Below the pieces are notes generated by a model. It had not been told where the DNA came from, searched no databases, and saw only the letters and a program-made list of their open reading frames with translations. Below are positions 1 through 8,500 of a stretch of DNA of 20,006 bases, piece by piece. The first letter of the stretch is position 1; the number at the start of each line of letters is the position of its first letter. This DNA is from a virus. The stretch is taken from IMG/VR virus record IMGVR_UViG_3300021368_002089, positions 1 to 20,006 of that record; one strand, 5' to 3'. The translations under genes were made by a program, and so were the position numbers.

Positions 1-3000
1 AAATTTTGATTAAGATTATTGACTAGATTTACATTATTTGTTCTAACTACTCCAAGATTGACGTTATTATCTGGAAGTTGAACTGTTCTAGACCACGAAT
101 CAACTTCTGGGAATATGTCAACTACACCATCATATACTACAATTTGGAATGGGTTAACATTTTCAACCTTGGTAGCAAATGCCTGCTCTAACCAATCAAT
201 CTCATCATAATTAAGAGTTAATGCTTCACCTGTTTTTTGTATATTGTCATCAATTAATTCAAGAGGAGTAGAAGAGAATTTATCCCCCTCTAAATCTATG
301 TCAAACATAGATACATTGTCTTTTGTTCCTAATAAAGAATCTGAAGAGTTAGATGCAATATTTGGATTCAATGTTCTAGTTTGCTCATCTATTAAAGTAG
401 TTGAGAATAAATCACCGGCATCTGATGCATCTGCAAAATCATCTACAAAGAATCCACTCTTAAATCTATCGTTTCCGTCAGCATCTCTAATTTGCAAGGT
501 TTGAGCATTTACCTCAAGTAAAGAGAGTGTAGTAACTCTCTCAAGATTATCAATACGATTTTCAAGATCTCCAATATCTCTCATCGTATATCTTCTGCTA
601 TCAGTTAAAGTAATCTCAGCATCTAATGGATTATAAAGATATGCTGGATATTCAATAACTCCCAGTTCCAAGAAGTTATTACCCAAATCTTGTGGTGGTT
701 TTGGATTTTTGGCAGATTCTCCTTTTTTGACAATAAATTTACCATTCTTGTCTAAGAAAACTTTGTCAATCCTTGGTAAATAGAATGTTTGATCAACAAC
801 AGATTGCTCATCAGGTGCTAAGAGTCTAAAACTAAGACTATTGAATGTATTAGATCTAGTAACAAAATCAAATGGAGATGCAGTTGCACCTGTTGGATTA
901 AAAACTGCTACTCTAGGTCTAAAATCAAGAGTATCAGATGCCCTTATTGCCCCTCTTCTTCGTCTTCTAATATTAGGAATATCACTTGTAAATCTTTCCT
1001 TATCATAACTATCAACAGTAAATACGTCTCCATCATCATTTGATGGAACGGTATAATGATCAAAAACAATCATCAAACGTCTTGATGGTGCTTTTACACC
1101 TTTATTTCTCCTAATTCTGGAATAATCATAATATTCACTTTTTTGTCCTCTACGAAGTTTATATGAAGTTGTTATATCTGAATAATTTCCAGGAGTGATT
1201 GAATCTAATGTGGTTGTGATATTAGATTCTTCGAATTTTATTGTTTCTCCTATAGTAAAAGTCTTATTGTTTAAATAAACAACTCCCAAATCATTTCCAC
1301 TACTAGTAGCTGCATCGGCAGGTATAGTAGTATTATTAGCAACAACTCTTGCTACGGCACCACTGGTAGATCCAATAATATTTTCACCAATTACTGCATT
1401 TGTTCCAACATTTGCTACGACCGGGAATGTGAAGACATCAAGAGTAGGATTTCCTGTATCTAAAGATTCATAAATTGCAATTACTTTAGCAACATCCGGA
1501 TAATTCAAAGATATAGTGTTATCTTGAACTCTCAATCCAAAATATTTGACATAGGACAGTCCATCATTTTTTGTAGTTGCTATACCCGATCCAGATTCTG
1601 TTAATTTAGAACCACTTACCAAAATAATTCTACTTCTATCATAAGTTTTAGTTTTACTCTGAATTCCAGTCTTAAGAGCAGTTACATTAACAACATTATT
1701 AGATGAGTTTGTCAATCCCTTTATAGTTACTACACTTGAAGTCTGACTAAAAGCATCTGATGATAGAGGTGCGATTACACCACTACTGTTAGTCAAGGCA
1801 AATCTCTCTTGATCGAAATTGACCCAAGATGAATTAGTTGGTGTTCCAGTAAGGTCGGAAGTATTTACTGTAAGGGTATTGCCTGATATAGACTTTCCTG
1901 TTATTTGATCGATAAAATACAACTGTGAAGATGATAAGTCTAATGCAGATGTATTATCTTCTGGTAGTTCAGCAAACAATGCACCATTTCCTCTAATGAT
2001 AGGTGCACCCAATCTTGCTCTGGTTACAAGATTGGAACCAGACACAAGAGTACCATCAAAAACACCAGCAACAGAAGCAATTGCCTCCAATTCCAACGAA
2101 GTTCCACCTGCTCCAACTACTTTAACTTTATTGAAAGTTTCTACTAATTGACCTTCTTTCTGATATCTAACAATAGTACTAGTAGAAATACCTGTAAATG
2201 GGATAGGTCCCATTGTCATCGTAGAAACACCTGCAGAAGCAACTTGAATCTTTACATTTCTGTTGCTAACAGGAATATTGAATGATTCTAAAATTGAGTT
2301 GGCAGTAAAATCTGTTCCGGTTGAGTGTGGGTTGGTTTGTTTTACTGATTTAATATTTTGTGTATTATATGCTAATGTGGATACAACAGTTCTACGAGAA
2401 TTTTTCCCATTGATAACCAATTCTTCACCTTTTGCAAAATTGCCAGAAGTTTGTCTGACAAAGAAACGTGAACCAACATTATTTCCAGTTACAAATCCAG
2501 TTGCACCACTGCTTCTACCGTATACACGATCTGATTCTGTAACTGTAAGTTCATTATTTACAACAATGTCAGTATATGTTTGAATGTCAAAAAGTCTTAA
2601 ATCAAAACTGGTTGCATCGTCTGTATATGCAGCATCAGTAAGATTGAAGGAATATACTCTTGCTTGTCCAATTACAACTCCACCTTGATTGAGTTGTCCA
2701 TATAAATCAATAGTTTTTCTGAATGCAGGAACATTAGTTACTGTATTAACTCTCAGAAGATTCCCCATATTGAAAGGAACCGATACGTTCTTTATAGTAT
2801 CAGTGTCTCTGGGTTTTTCTACATCAAGAGTGCTTCCTACACCCTTTGCAATATCATAACCACTAACGTATGCTTTACCCTCAGATATTTTTATGGATGC
2901 CAAATCATCTGATGGTACATTTCCCTCATCAGTTTTTTCAGTATCAAGAAAATTTCCGTTATTACCTAATCTATCGTTTAAAGAATCTTCTACATTAATG

Positions 3001-3947
3001 TCAAATGGTCTTACTGTATAGTTACCAGACTCATCAAAAGTTCTCTCTGCAAAATAATCACGAATTAAGTTATAACTTGTCTTGGTTGTAACTTTCTTTA
3101 GTTTACCCTCTCTAACTCTCAATAATTCTACAAAATTAGTATCATTTGTATCATCTAAACTTCTTTTCGACAAAGATAAAGTTATTCTTAATCTATCTGC
3201 TCCAGGAGATGCAAAGTTAGAGAATCCCTTTGCATTGTCATACAATGACTCGTCTTCTTTTGCATTAACAATAGTTTCTGAAATCTGAAGACCAATTCTA
3301 TACGATGGAGTGTTAGTGTAATAATCTAAAAGAATTGTTTCTTGAGCAACTTTTACAAAGTAACCTCTAATAAAATAAACTCCCTCTCCAACAGAAGCTG
3401 CAGAACCTATAGCAGTTGATTCTGAAGAAATTGAAGATGCAAAAGGAGAACCTGCAACTATAGTAGTATTACCATATACTATATTTTCTGTGCTTGAAAG
3501 TGTTTCTCCGTCTGCAAATTGTGTAAACTCAAAATTTTCATCTGATCCCAAATACTTAACATATAATGTGATATATTCTACATCGTCACTTTCGGTTGGA
3601 AGAACAACTTTCTGTACTTTTGCTGTAATTCCAGAAATATCTCCTGTTATAGTTTTTCCAACTAACTTGTCAACATACAAAGAAACATCAACACCAGATT
3701 GAACCTCATTTAATTTTACTGCGTAAAATTGTCCATCAAATACGATGTTTCCTGGGATTACTACAGATCCCTCTTTGAACATATGTGTTCCAAACTCTTG
3801 CACTTGATTCTGAAGAATCGATTGCAAAGTAGTTAATTCCCTAGACTGAACGGGATATCCTGGTTTAAATAAAACTTTTAAAAAGTTTTTTGATGAATCA
3901 AAATCATCATAATATGGGCTGATGTTTAAATTTGTTTTTTGCGACAT
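1..3947 (-). CDS. DUF4815-type virion structural protein, 3' end cut by window edge
   Basis: An open frame of 1315 codons runs from the ATG at 3947 to the left edge with no stop; I checked every in-frame triplet by eye, so the C-terminus lies outside the window. The N-terminus (MSQKTNLNISPYYDDFD, then PGYPVQSRELTTLQ and FGTHMFKEGSVVIPG) is the signature I know from DUF4815 proteins of T4-like marine phages. Later landmarks are a five-arginine run at residues 994-998 followed by DTLDFRPRV (about 1005-1013), a probable short coiled coil near 1119-1145 (DIGDLENRIDNLERVTTLSL), then IRDADGNDRFKSGFFVDDF. Family members are virion proteins, probably peripheral baseplate; the exact role is not known to me. 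The gene follows gp8 after 6 bases, the place of gp9/gp10 in T4, but I see no T4 gp9 or gp10 similarity. The ribosome site is weak (AAAGAAAA). Confidence 0.88.
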   Translation of the reverse strand, partial: MSQKTNLNISPYYDDFDSSKNFLKVLFKPGYPVQSRELTTLQSILQNQVQEFGTHMFKEGSVVIPGNIVFDGQFYAVKLNEVQSGVDVSLYVDKLVGKTITGDISGITAKVQKVVLPTESDDVEYITLYVKYLGSDENFEFTQFADGETLSSTENIVYGNTTIVAGSPFASSISSESTAIGSAASVGEGVYFIRGYFVKVAQETILLDYYTNTPSYRIGLQISETIVNAKEDESLYDNAKGFSNFASPGADRLRITLSLSKRSLDDTNDTNFVELLRVREGKLKKVTTKTSYNLIRDYFAERTFDESGNYTVRPFDINVEDSLNDRLGNNGNFLDTEKTDEGNVPSDDLASIKISEGKAYVSGYDIAKGVGSTLDVEKPRDTDTIKNVSVPFNMGNLLRVNTVTNVPAFRKTIDLYGQLNQGGVVIGQARVYSFNLTDAAYTDDATSFDLRLFDIQTYTDIVVNNELTVTESDRVYGRSSGATGFVTGNNVGSRFFVRQTSGNFAKGEELVINGKNSRRTVVSTLAYNTQNIKSVKQTNPHSTGTDFTANSILESFNIPVSNRNVKIQVASAGVSTMTMGPIPFTGISTSTIVRYQKEGQLVETFNKVKVVGAGGTSLELEAIASVAGVFDGTLVSGSNLVTRARLGAPIIRGNGALFAELPEDNTSALDLSSSQLYFIDQITGKSISGNTLTVNTSDLTGTPTNSSWVNFDQERFALTNSSGVIAPLSSDAFSQTSSVVTIKGLTNSSNNVVNVTALKTGIQSKTKTYDRSRIILVSGSKLTESGSGIATTKNDGLSYVKYFGLRVQDNTISLNYPDVAKVIAIYESLDTGNPTLDVFTFPVVANVGTNAVIGENIIGSTSGAVARVVANNTTIPADAATSSGNDLGVVYLNNKTFTIGETIKFEESNITTTLDSITPGNYSDITTSYKLRRGQKSEYYDYSRIRRNKGVKAPSRRLMIVFDHYTVPSNDDGDVFTVDSYDKERFTSDIPNIRRRRRGAIRASDTLDFRPRVAVFNPTGATASPFDFVTRSNTFNSLSFRLLAPDEQSVVDQTFYLPRIDKVFLDKNGKFIVKKGESAKNPKPPQDLGNNFLELGVIEYPAYLYNPLDAEITLTDSRRYTMRDIGDLENRIDNLERVTTLSLLEVNAQTLQIRDADGNDRFKSGFFVDDFADASDAGDLFSTTLIDEQTRTLNPNIASNSSDSLLGTKDNVSMFDIDLEGDKFSSTPLELIDDNIQKTGEALTLNYDEIDWLEQAFATKVENVNPFQIVVYDGVVDIFPEVDSWSRTVQLPDNNVNLGVVRTNNVNLVNNLNQN

Positions 3948-3953
3948 TTTTCT

Positions 3954-5537
3954 TTAGAATTCCAGAATAATTTTAACGTCTTCTTTTTGTCTAGAGTCTC
4001 TTGTGACAAGAGAACGATTATCGATGTAAATAACATCTCCCGTGTTTTTATTTATCTCTGGATCAGAAACACCTCCAGAAAAAGTAACTCCCAAACTAAC
4101 CTGTTTGTCTCCAATTGTTGTTGTAATTCCACTAAATGCTATATCAACTCCAGCAGAGATATTGCCCTCAATATTTGCAGTTGTTGAAGCAAAACTAACA
4201 ATATTTGCAGTTGAACTTGTATTTACAGAATCAGTTTGATCCGTAGTATTTGCAAATGCTCTTGATCTATCCTGATAATACTTTAAAACTTTTGTTTCAG
4301 TATCATATGATGCAATATATCCTCTTGCTTCACCATTTGCGGTAGTTTGAGATATTGCTGCTCCTACAACTGGTGTTCCTGTATAGGATTGAACTAACTT
4401 AATTGCACCTAAAGAAGAATATTCATTAGCAGTATAAATTGTTTTTGAATTATACTTTTCTGGATTTTTTACAATTCCAATTTGAGCAAATTTTGTGTCA
4501 GTTGGAAAATCTTTTGTCGAATCATCAAATCTTGAATATACAAGAACTCTATCAGAACCCAGTTCGGTATACACATCATATCCATGTCCTCTAGATGGAG
4601 GAATGATTGGAATGAGTTTTGCTTGATCTCCTGCAGGAATTGTAGTATTGGAAGCATGTTGGAAATCTACGATTCCAAATGTATATCCAGATCCACCAGC
4701 AACAACAGTTGCTTTTGTAATAGATCCACTTGTATCAACTTCAATATTTACTTTTGCTCCGGTTCCATCACCCTTAATATCATAAGTTCCTGTAGTATAA
4801 ACACCCTTTCCACCATCAGCAATATAGACAGTTTTAATTTGATTGTTATTTACAGTAGAATCTCCAGCGTCTCTTATACTTTGTATTTGAAAGTCTGTTG
4901 AAGTTGCCCAATCATTTGGAAGAACGATATATTCGGTAGAATCAAATTTAATAATATCACTTGGTGAGATAGTAAACAAGTATTTCCAAATATACCCATC
5001 ATTGCTTACTCCAGCAGCTGAAGGTTCCAAATCAGTAAAAGTTGGTTCATCCTGAGAATTATTTCCAGTGAGATTTGATCCTAAACTTTCAATAGGACCA
5101 TGAGAACCGTTTTGAAGACAAATATAAACTCTAAAATCTTTATTCACAACAAAATAATTACTATCATAAAGCCTTGCAGACTGTGCATTTGGTGACTTAT
5201 TTGATCCACTATAATCATGTCGATACATATCGTATCGAGTATTCACTGTCCAAGTAACTTTTCTTACGACTCTTCTTACATTGGAACTGTTTAATTTTTT
5301 TCCAAATAATGCAGTATTTCTATAATGACTCAAATACTGTTGATTATCGACCGGACTTGGAGGCGTTGACGGAGTGTCCCCCCAAGTCGTGGTTCGTCCA
5401 AATCCAACAGGACTTCCAGTCTCTCCTGGATTAGAAAGACCAAGAAAAACATAATATGAGTTATTTGCGTCCAATACAGAATCTACAAAATTATTAGCAT
5501 TCGCAATTCTAAATTGGTCTGTTACTATAGCAGCCAT
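3954..5537 (-). CDS. 8: Baseplate wedge protein gp8
   Basis: A 527-residue homologue of T4 gp8 (334 residues), which forms a dimer in each baseplate wedge and binds gp7, gp10 and gp6. Matching landmarks as I recall T4 gp8: the N-terminal IVTDQFRIANANNF with FGRTTTW (residues 46-52), NDGYIWKYLFTISP followed by TEYIVLP (179-207), FAQIGIVKNP (350-359), and the C-terminal GDVIYIDNRS ... VKIILEF (500-527). The extra length lies in two places. About residues 235-300 carry one GSGY-type beta module (AGGSGYTFG). About residues 366-495 separate the KNP segment from the C-terminal strand and include GEARGYIASYDTETKVLKYY (402-421). The start ATG at 5537 has no clear Shine-Dalgarno; it is preceded by TAAT and lies 18 bases below a TATAAATA late promoter. 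The stop is 6 bases before the DUF4815 gene, so the two are probably co-transcribed. Confidence 0.93.
   Translation of the reverse strand: MAAIVTDQFRIANANNFVDSVLDANNSYYVFLGLSNPGETGSPVGFGRTTTWGDTPSTPPSPVDNQQYLSHYRNTALFGKKLNSSNVRRVVRKVTWTVNTRYDMYRHDYSGSNKSPNAQSARLYDSNYFVVNKDFRVYICLQNGSHGPIESLGSNLTGNNSQDEPTFTDLEPSAAGVSNDGYIWKYLFTISPSDIIKFDSTEYIVLPNDWATSTDFQIQSIRDAGDSTVNNNQIKTVYIADGGKGVYTTGTYDIKGDGTGAKVNIEVDTSGSITKATVVAGGSGYTFGIVDFQHASNTTIPAGDQAKLIPIIPPSRGHGYDVYTELGSDRVLVYSRFDDSTKDFPTDTKFAQIGIVKNPEKYNSKTIYTANEYSSLGAIKLVQSYTGTPVVGAAISQTTANGEARGYIASYDTETKVLKYYQDRSRAFANTTDQTDSVNTSSTANIVSFASTTANIEGNISAGVDIAFSGITTTIGDKQVSLGVTFSGGVSDPEINKNTGDVIYIDNRSLVTRDSRQKEDVKIILEF
4049..4056 (-). promoter_or_regulatory. 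Possible weak late promoter (GATAAATA) within the end of gene 8
   Basis: The minus strand reads GATAAATA here, one base off the perfect late motif TATAAATA, inside the C-terminal coding region of gp8. It lies 102 bases upstream of the DUF4815 start at 3947. Being coding DNA, it could be chance; it is listed because all four NATAAATA octamers found on the minus strand lie shortly before a gene start. Confidence 0.25.
4677..4769 (-). repeat. GSGY-type module in gp8 (residues 257-287)
   Basis: One copy of the module G-x-I-x(2)-h-x-h-x(3)-G-x-G-Y, here GSITKATVVAGGSGYTFG, preceded by a DGTGAKVNIEV strand. The same unit occurs about thirteen times in the neighbouring giant gp7-like protein. It lies in one of the two gp8 stretches that have no T4 counterpart. 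Confidence 0.7.
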
Positions 5538-5554
5538 ATTACACAGTTTTTAGA

Positions 5555-5562
5555 TATTTATA
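5555..5562 (-). promoter_or_regulatory. T4-type late promoter upstream of gene 8
   Basis: The minus strand reads ATATAAATATC, a perfect TATAAATA octamer, the -10 element read by the gp55 late sigma factor of T4-like phages. It lies in the 29-base gap between the stop of the giant gene (5567) and the gp8 ATG (5537). With T4-like spacing, transcription would start near 5549, leaving a leader of about 12 bases. It would allow gp8 and the DUF4815 protein to be made without reading through the 12-kb gene. Confidence 0.8.
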
Positions 5563-5566
5563 TTGT

Positions 5567-8500
5567 TTAGTTAACTGTTTCTGGAAGTGCTCCAGTTTTT
5601 CTAAGTCCTTCACCCCTTCTTTGGATTGTTGGGAAGGTTGATAAACCAACATCAACAGTTTTTCCAGTAATTCCAATAGAAATTGGATTATTTGATCTAG
5701 TTATACTAGTAAATAATCCCCAAGAGAACTCACCAACAAAATCTCCCGTTGAAGAAATACCTGACAGATTCGTGCTTGAATCAACATTACAAGTTACAAT
5801 ACCAACATTACCACTAACACTTATCTCACCAATATAATAAACATTATCCAAGAATGTTGTTCCAATACCAACAACAGCAGAATTAGATTCAATGATAGAT
5901 GTAACTCCAGTACCAATGTGAGTATTTCTGATCATTATTGGATATCCAACCTGAAGGTCACCTCCAAAAGTTGCTCCCCTATCGAGGAAGAACTTGAGTG
6001 CGGATGGATGTCCACCCCATCCACTAACTGCTTCAATACCAGTTATGATTCCAGAGAATCCTTTGACATCTGCAATAACTCCAAGAGATTCTGTAGTTGG
6101 GTCTGGTAAAGGAACAATAGTATTTGGAGCAGAACTGTAACCAAGTCCAGGATTTGTTATTGTTGTTCCGGTAAGCACTCCACCAGCTCCTACCGTTGCT
6201 GTTGCAGTAGCAGTTGTACCAATACCAACACCAACTCTAAATGGGTTCTGGAACTTAATGTTTACTGTAGATCCAGTATATCCACTTCCTCCATTTGCAA
6301 TTGTAAGTGCATTGACAGATCCATTACCATCAATAGTTGCAGTTATATTTGCAGGTGATGGTTCTGTTGCTTGATCAACAAGTAATGCTGTAAGTGCATT
6401 ATAATTTGGAGGTGGAGTTCCCATATTGTAAGTGAAGTTACTTACATCATCTACGAAGATTCTATTATCTGAGGAATCAATATCAAAAATAACTTTTGCT
6501 GTTGGGTATACCTGAGCAATTGTTGATTTTCTTGTTTTAGGAACAATTCTACCGTTAATTTCTTGATCACGTTTTTGTTTTGTCCAATAAAGTGGTTTGT
6601 CGTTAACTTCATCAATTCCATCACCCAAGTAGAGGTTAGTTTCGAATTTATCTGATGATGTAACATCAAAGACTATTCTTGGATTTTGAGTTTTTGTTGT
6701 ACTAATAAGATCATCTCTGAATAACTGGACAGTATCTCCTTCTTCAATTGTAGGAATAATGTTATCTACAAATACATCATCCAATCCCCTTGTTCCTCTA
6801 TAGAAGAATATATCAATAACGTCAGTTGATTTGGGAGCAACAGAGAACGCAAATGAGGTTCCACCATCAAATGTATAGGCATCTCCTGGTTCTTGAATAA
6901 CACCGTTTATAATGACAAGAAGTGCATTTTGGAGTTCTATTCTGGAGTTTTCTGGTTTTTCAAAACTCAACAAAGATCCATTGTAGAAGAGTGGGAATCT
7001 AACTCTAACTCCATCCTGATAGTTTTTGATCGAGTCAATAAAGTCAAGTTCTCCGAATTGCCATGATCCAAAATTATCATTGAATACTTGCAACACTTCA
7101 AACTGCAACTCTGATACTGGACTGGAAACATTAATGTCAGTTACAAGTCCTACTGGTGAGAATTTATCACCCTTTCTGAATGCATATCCATTTCTTGCAA
7201 TATTGAAAGAATTTACATTGAAGTAAGTTGATCCTACTCCAACAGTATTACTGGCACCAACAATAATGTCCAGCAATAATCCATCCCCAGTATCTACAGT
7301 TGCTCCAACACCAAGTCTAGAAATACCAGTTATTCCAAGTCCAGCATAAGATGGTTCCGATACAAGTATCTGTGGATTTGTATATCCAGTTCCACCATTA
7401 GTAATATTGAATATTACTGTACCACCTATACCTGCAGTTCCTGTGATTGCTGCATTGGAACCATTAGGGTCTGATATGGTTACATTTATAGGAGTCAAGT
7501 GATTATAACCAGATCCAAAAGTTCCACCTGTTATTCCCGTAGTAAGACCTGTTATAGTTCCACTACCATTAATAGTGGCAGTGACAGCAGCACCGGCCAG
7601 AGGTGCATATCCAAGTCCTCCAGTAAATCCGAGAGAAACAATTACACCTCCTCTTGGAATGTCATTCTGATTAACATCAGACTCAGAAATAATAACATTA
7701 CTGCTACCATCTGTTCTTATTCCGGAGAATCTAATACTACTTACTCCTGGAGAAGGAGAAAGTGTTTCGATAATGCTGAAGTTATTTGATGGATTGTTCT
7801 CTGTTGTTGGTGTTTGGAATATTCCATTAATGAATACAACACCATTTCCACCAGTTGTTCCGATACCAGAGGTATTCACCCCACTAACTGTAAGAGTATG
7901 AGTTCTCTCCTTTCCATCAAATGAAGAGGATACATCATCATAAACTTGGTTTGAAGAATAATCACTTCTGAGGAAAACTCTACCAGTAAAATCAGAAGTT
8001 TCAAATTTCAAGTTTCTTTCTGTTCTGGTAATGTTAGAGTTTCCTCTAGGTGGTGTAATGAAGTGAATACTGTCACCAACAATGTTATACGATCCTTTAT
8101 ATACCCTAGCAGCTGTTGCACTAGCATGATTTGTTGCCGCAGACCCAACAGAACCTCTCTCAACATTAACAAGAGGAATTGTGCCTGTATTGGTTATAGG
8201 ACCTGTAGATAAAGTACCAAGACCAACATTGATAATCTTCATATATTCGTCATCAACTTCCAATAACTCTAGTGGATTGACCGAACTAATATCATTGAGG
8301 GGGAATGTTGTTGCTGTAGTTGAAATATTGCCATTTAAACTTTTAGCAACATTTGTGAACAATAAAGGATACTGTGCAATATTATCCAATGTGATAATTG
8401 CCTTTTCATTTCTCTTCGACATTGCAAATTCATGTGCATTACCTTCACCAGAAGAAGTGAAAGTAACCGCAGTTCCAGCAGTTGCATGTGCTTTTGTAGT

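Noticed and set aside
3939-4187. 82-codon plus-strand frame across the gp8/DUF4815 junction
   Set aside because: It is antisense to the well-supported gp8 C-terminus, and its Asn/Cys/Ser-rich translation looks like a shadow.
6110-6358. Repeated GT/GGN-rich stretches as a DNA-level tandem repeat or CRISPR-like array
   Set aside because: The repetition is at protein level only; spacing and bases vary and no identical repeat units are seen.
6451-6669. Minus-strand frames nested in the giant gene and gp8 (also 12388-12588, 4469-4657)
   Set aside because: They are out-of-frame overlaps within strongly supported coding sequence, without ribosome sites or recognisable products.
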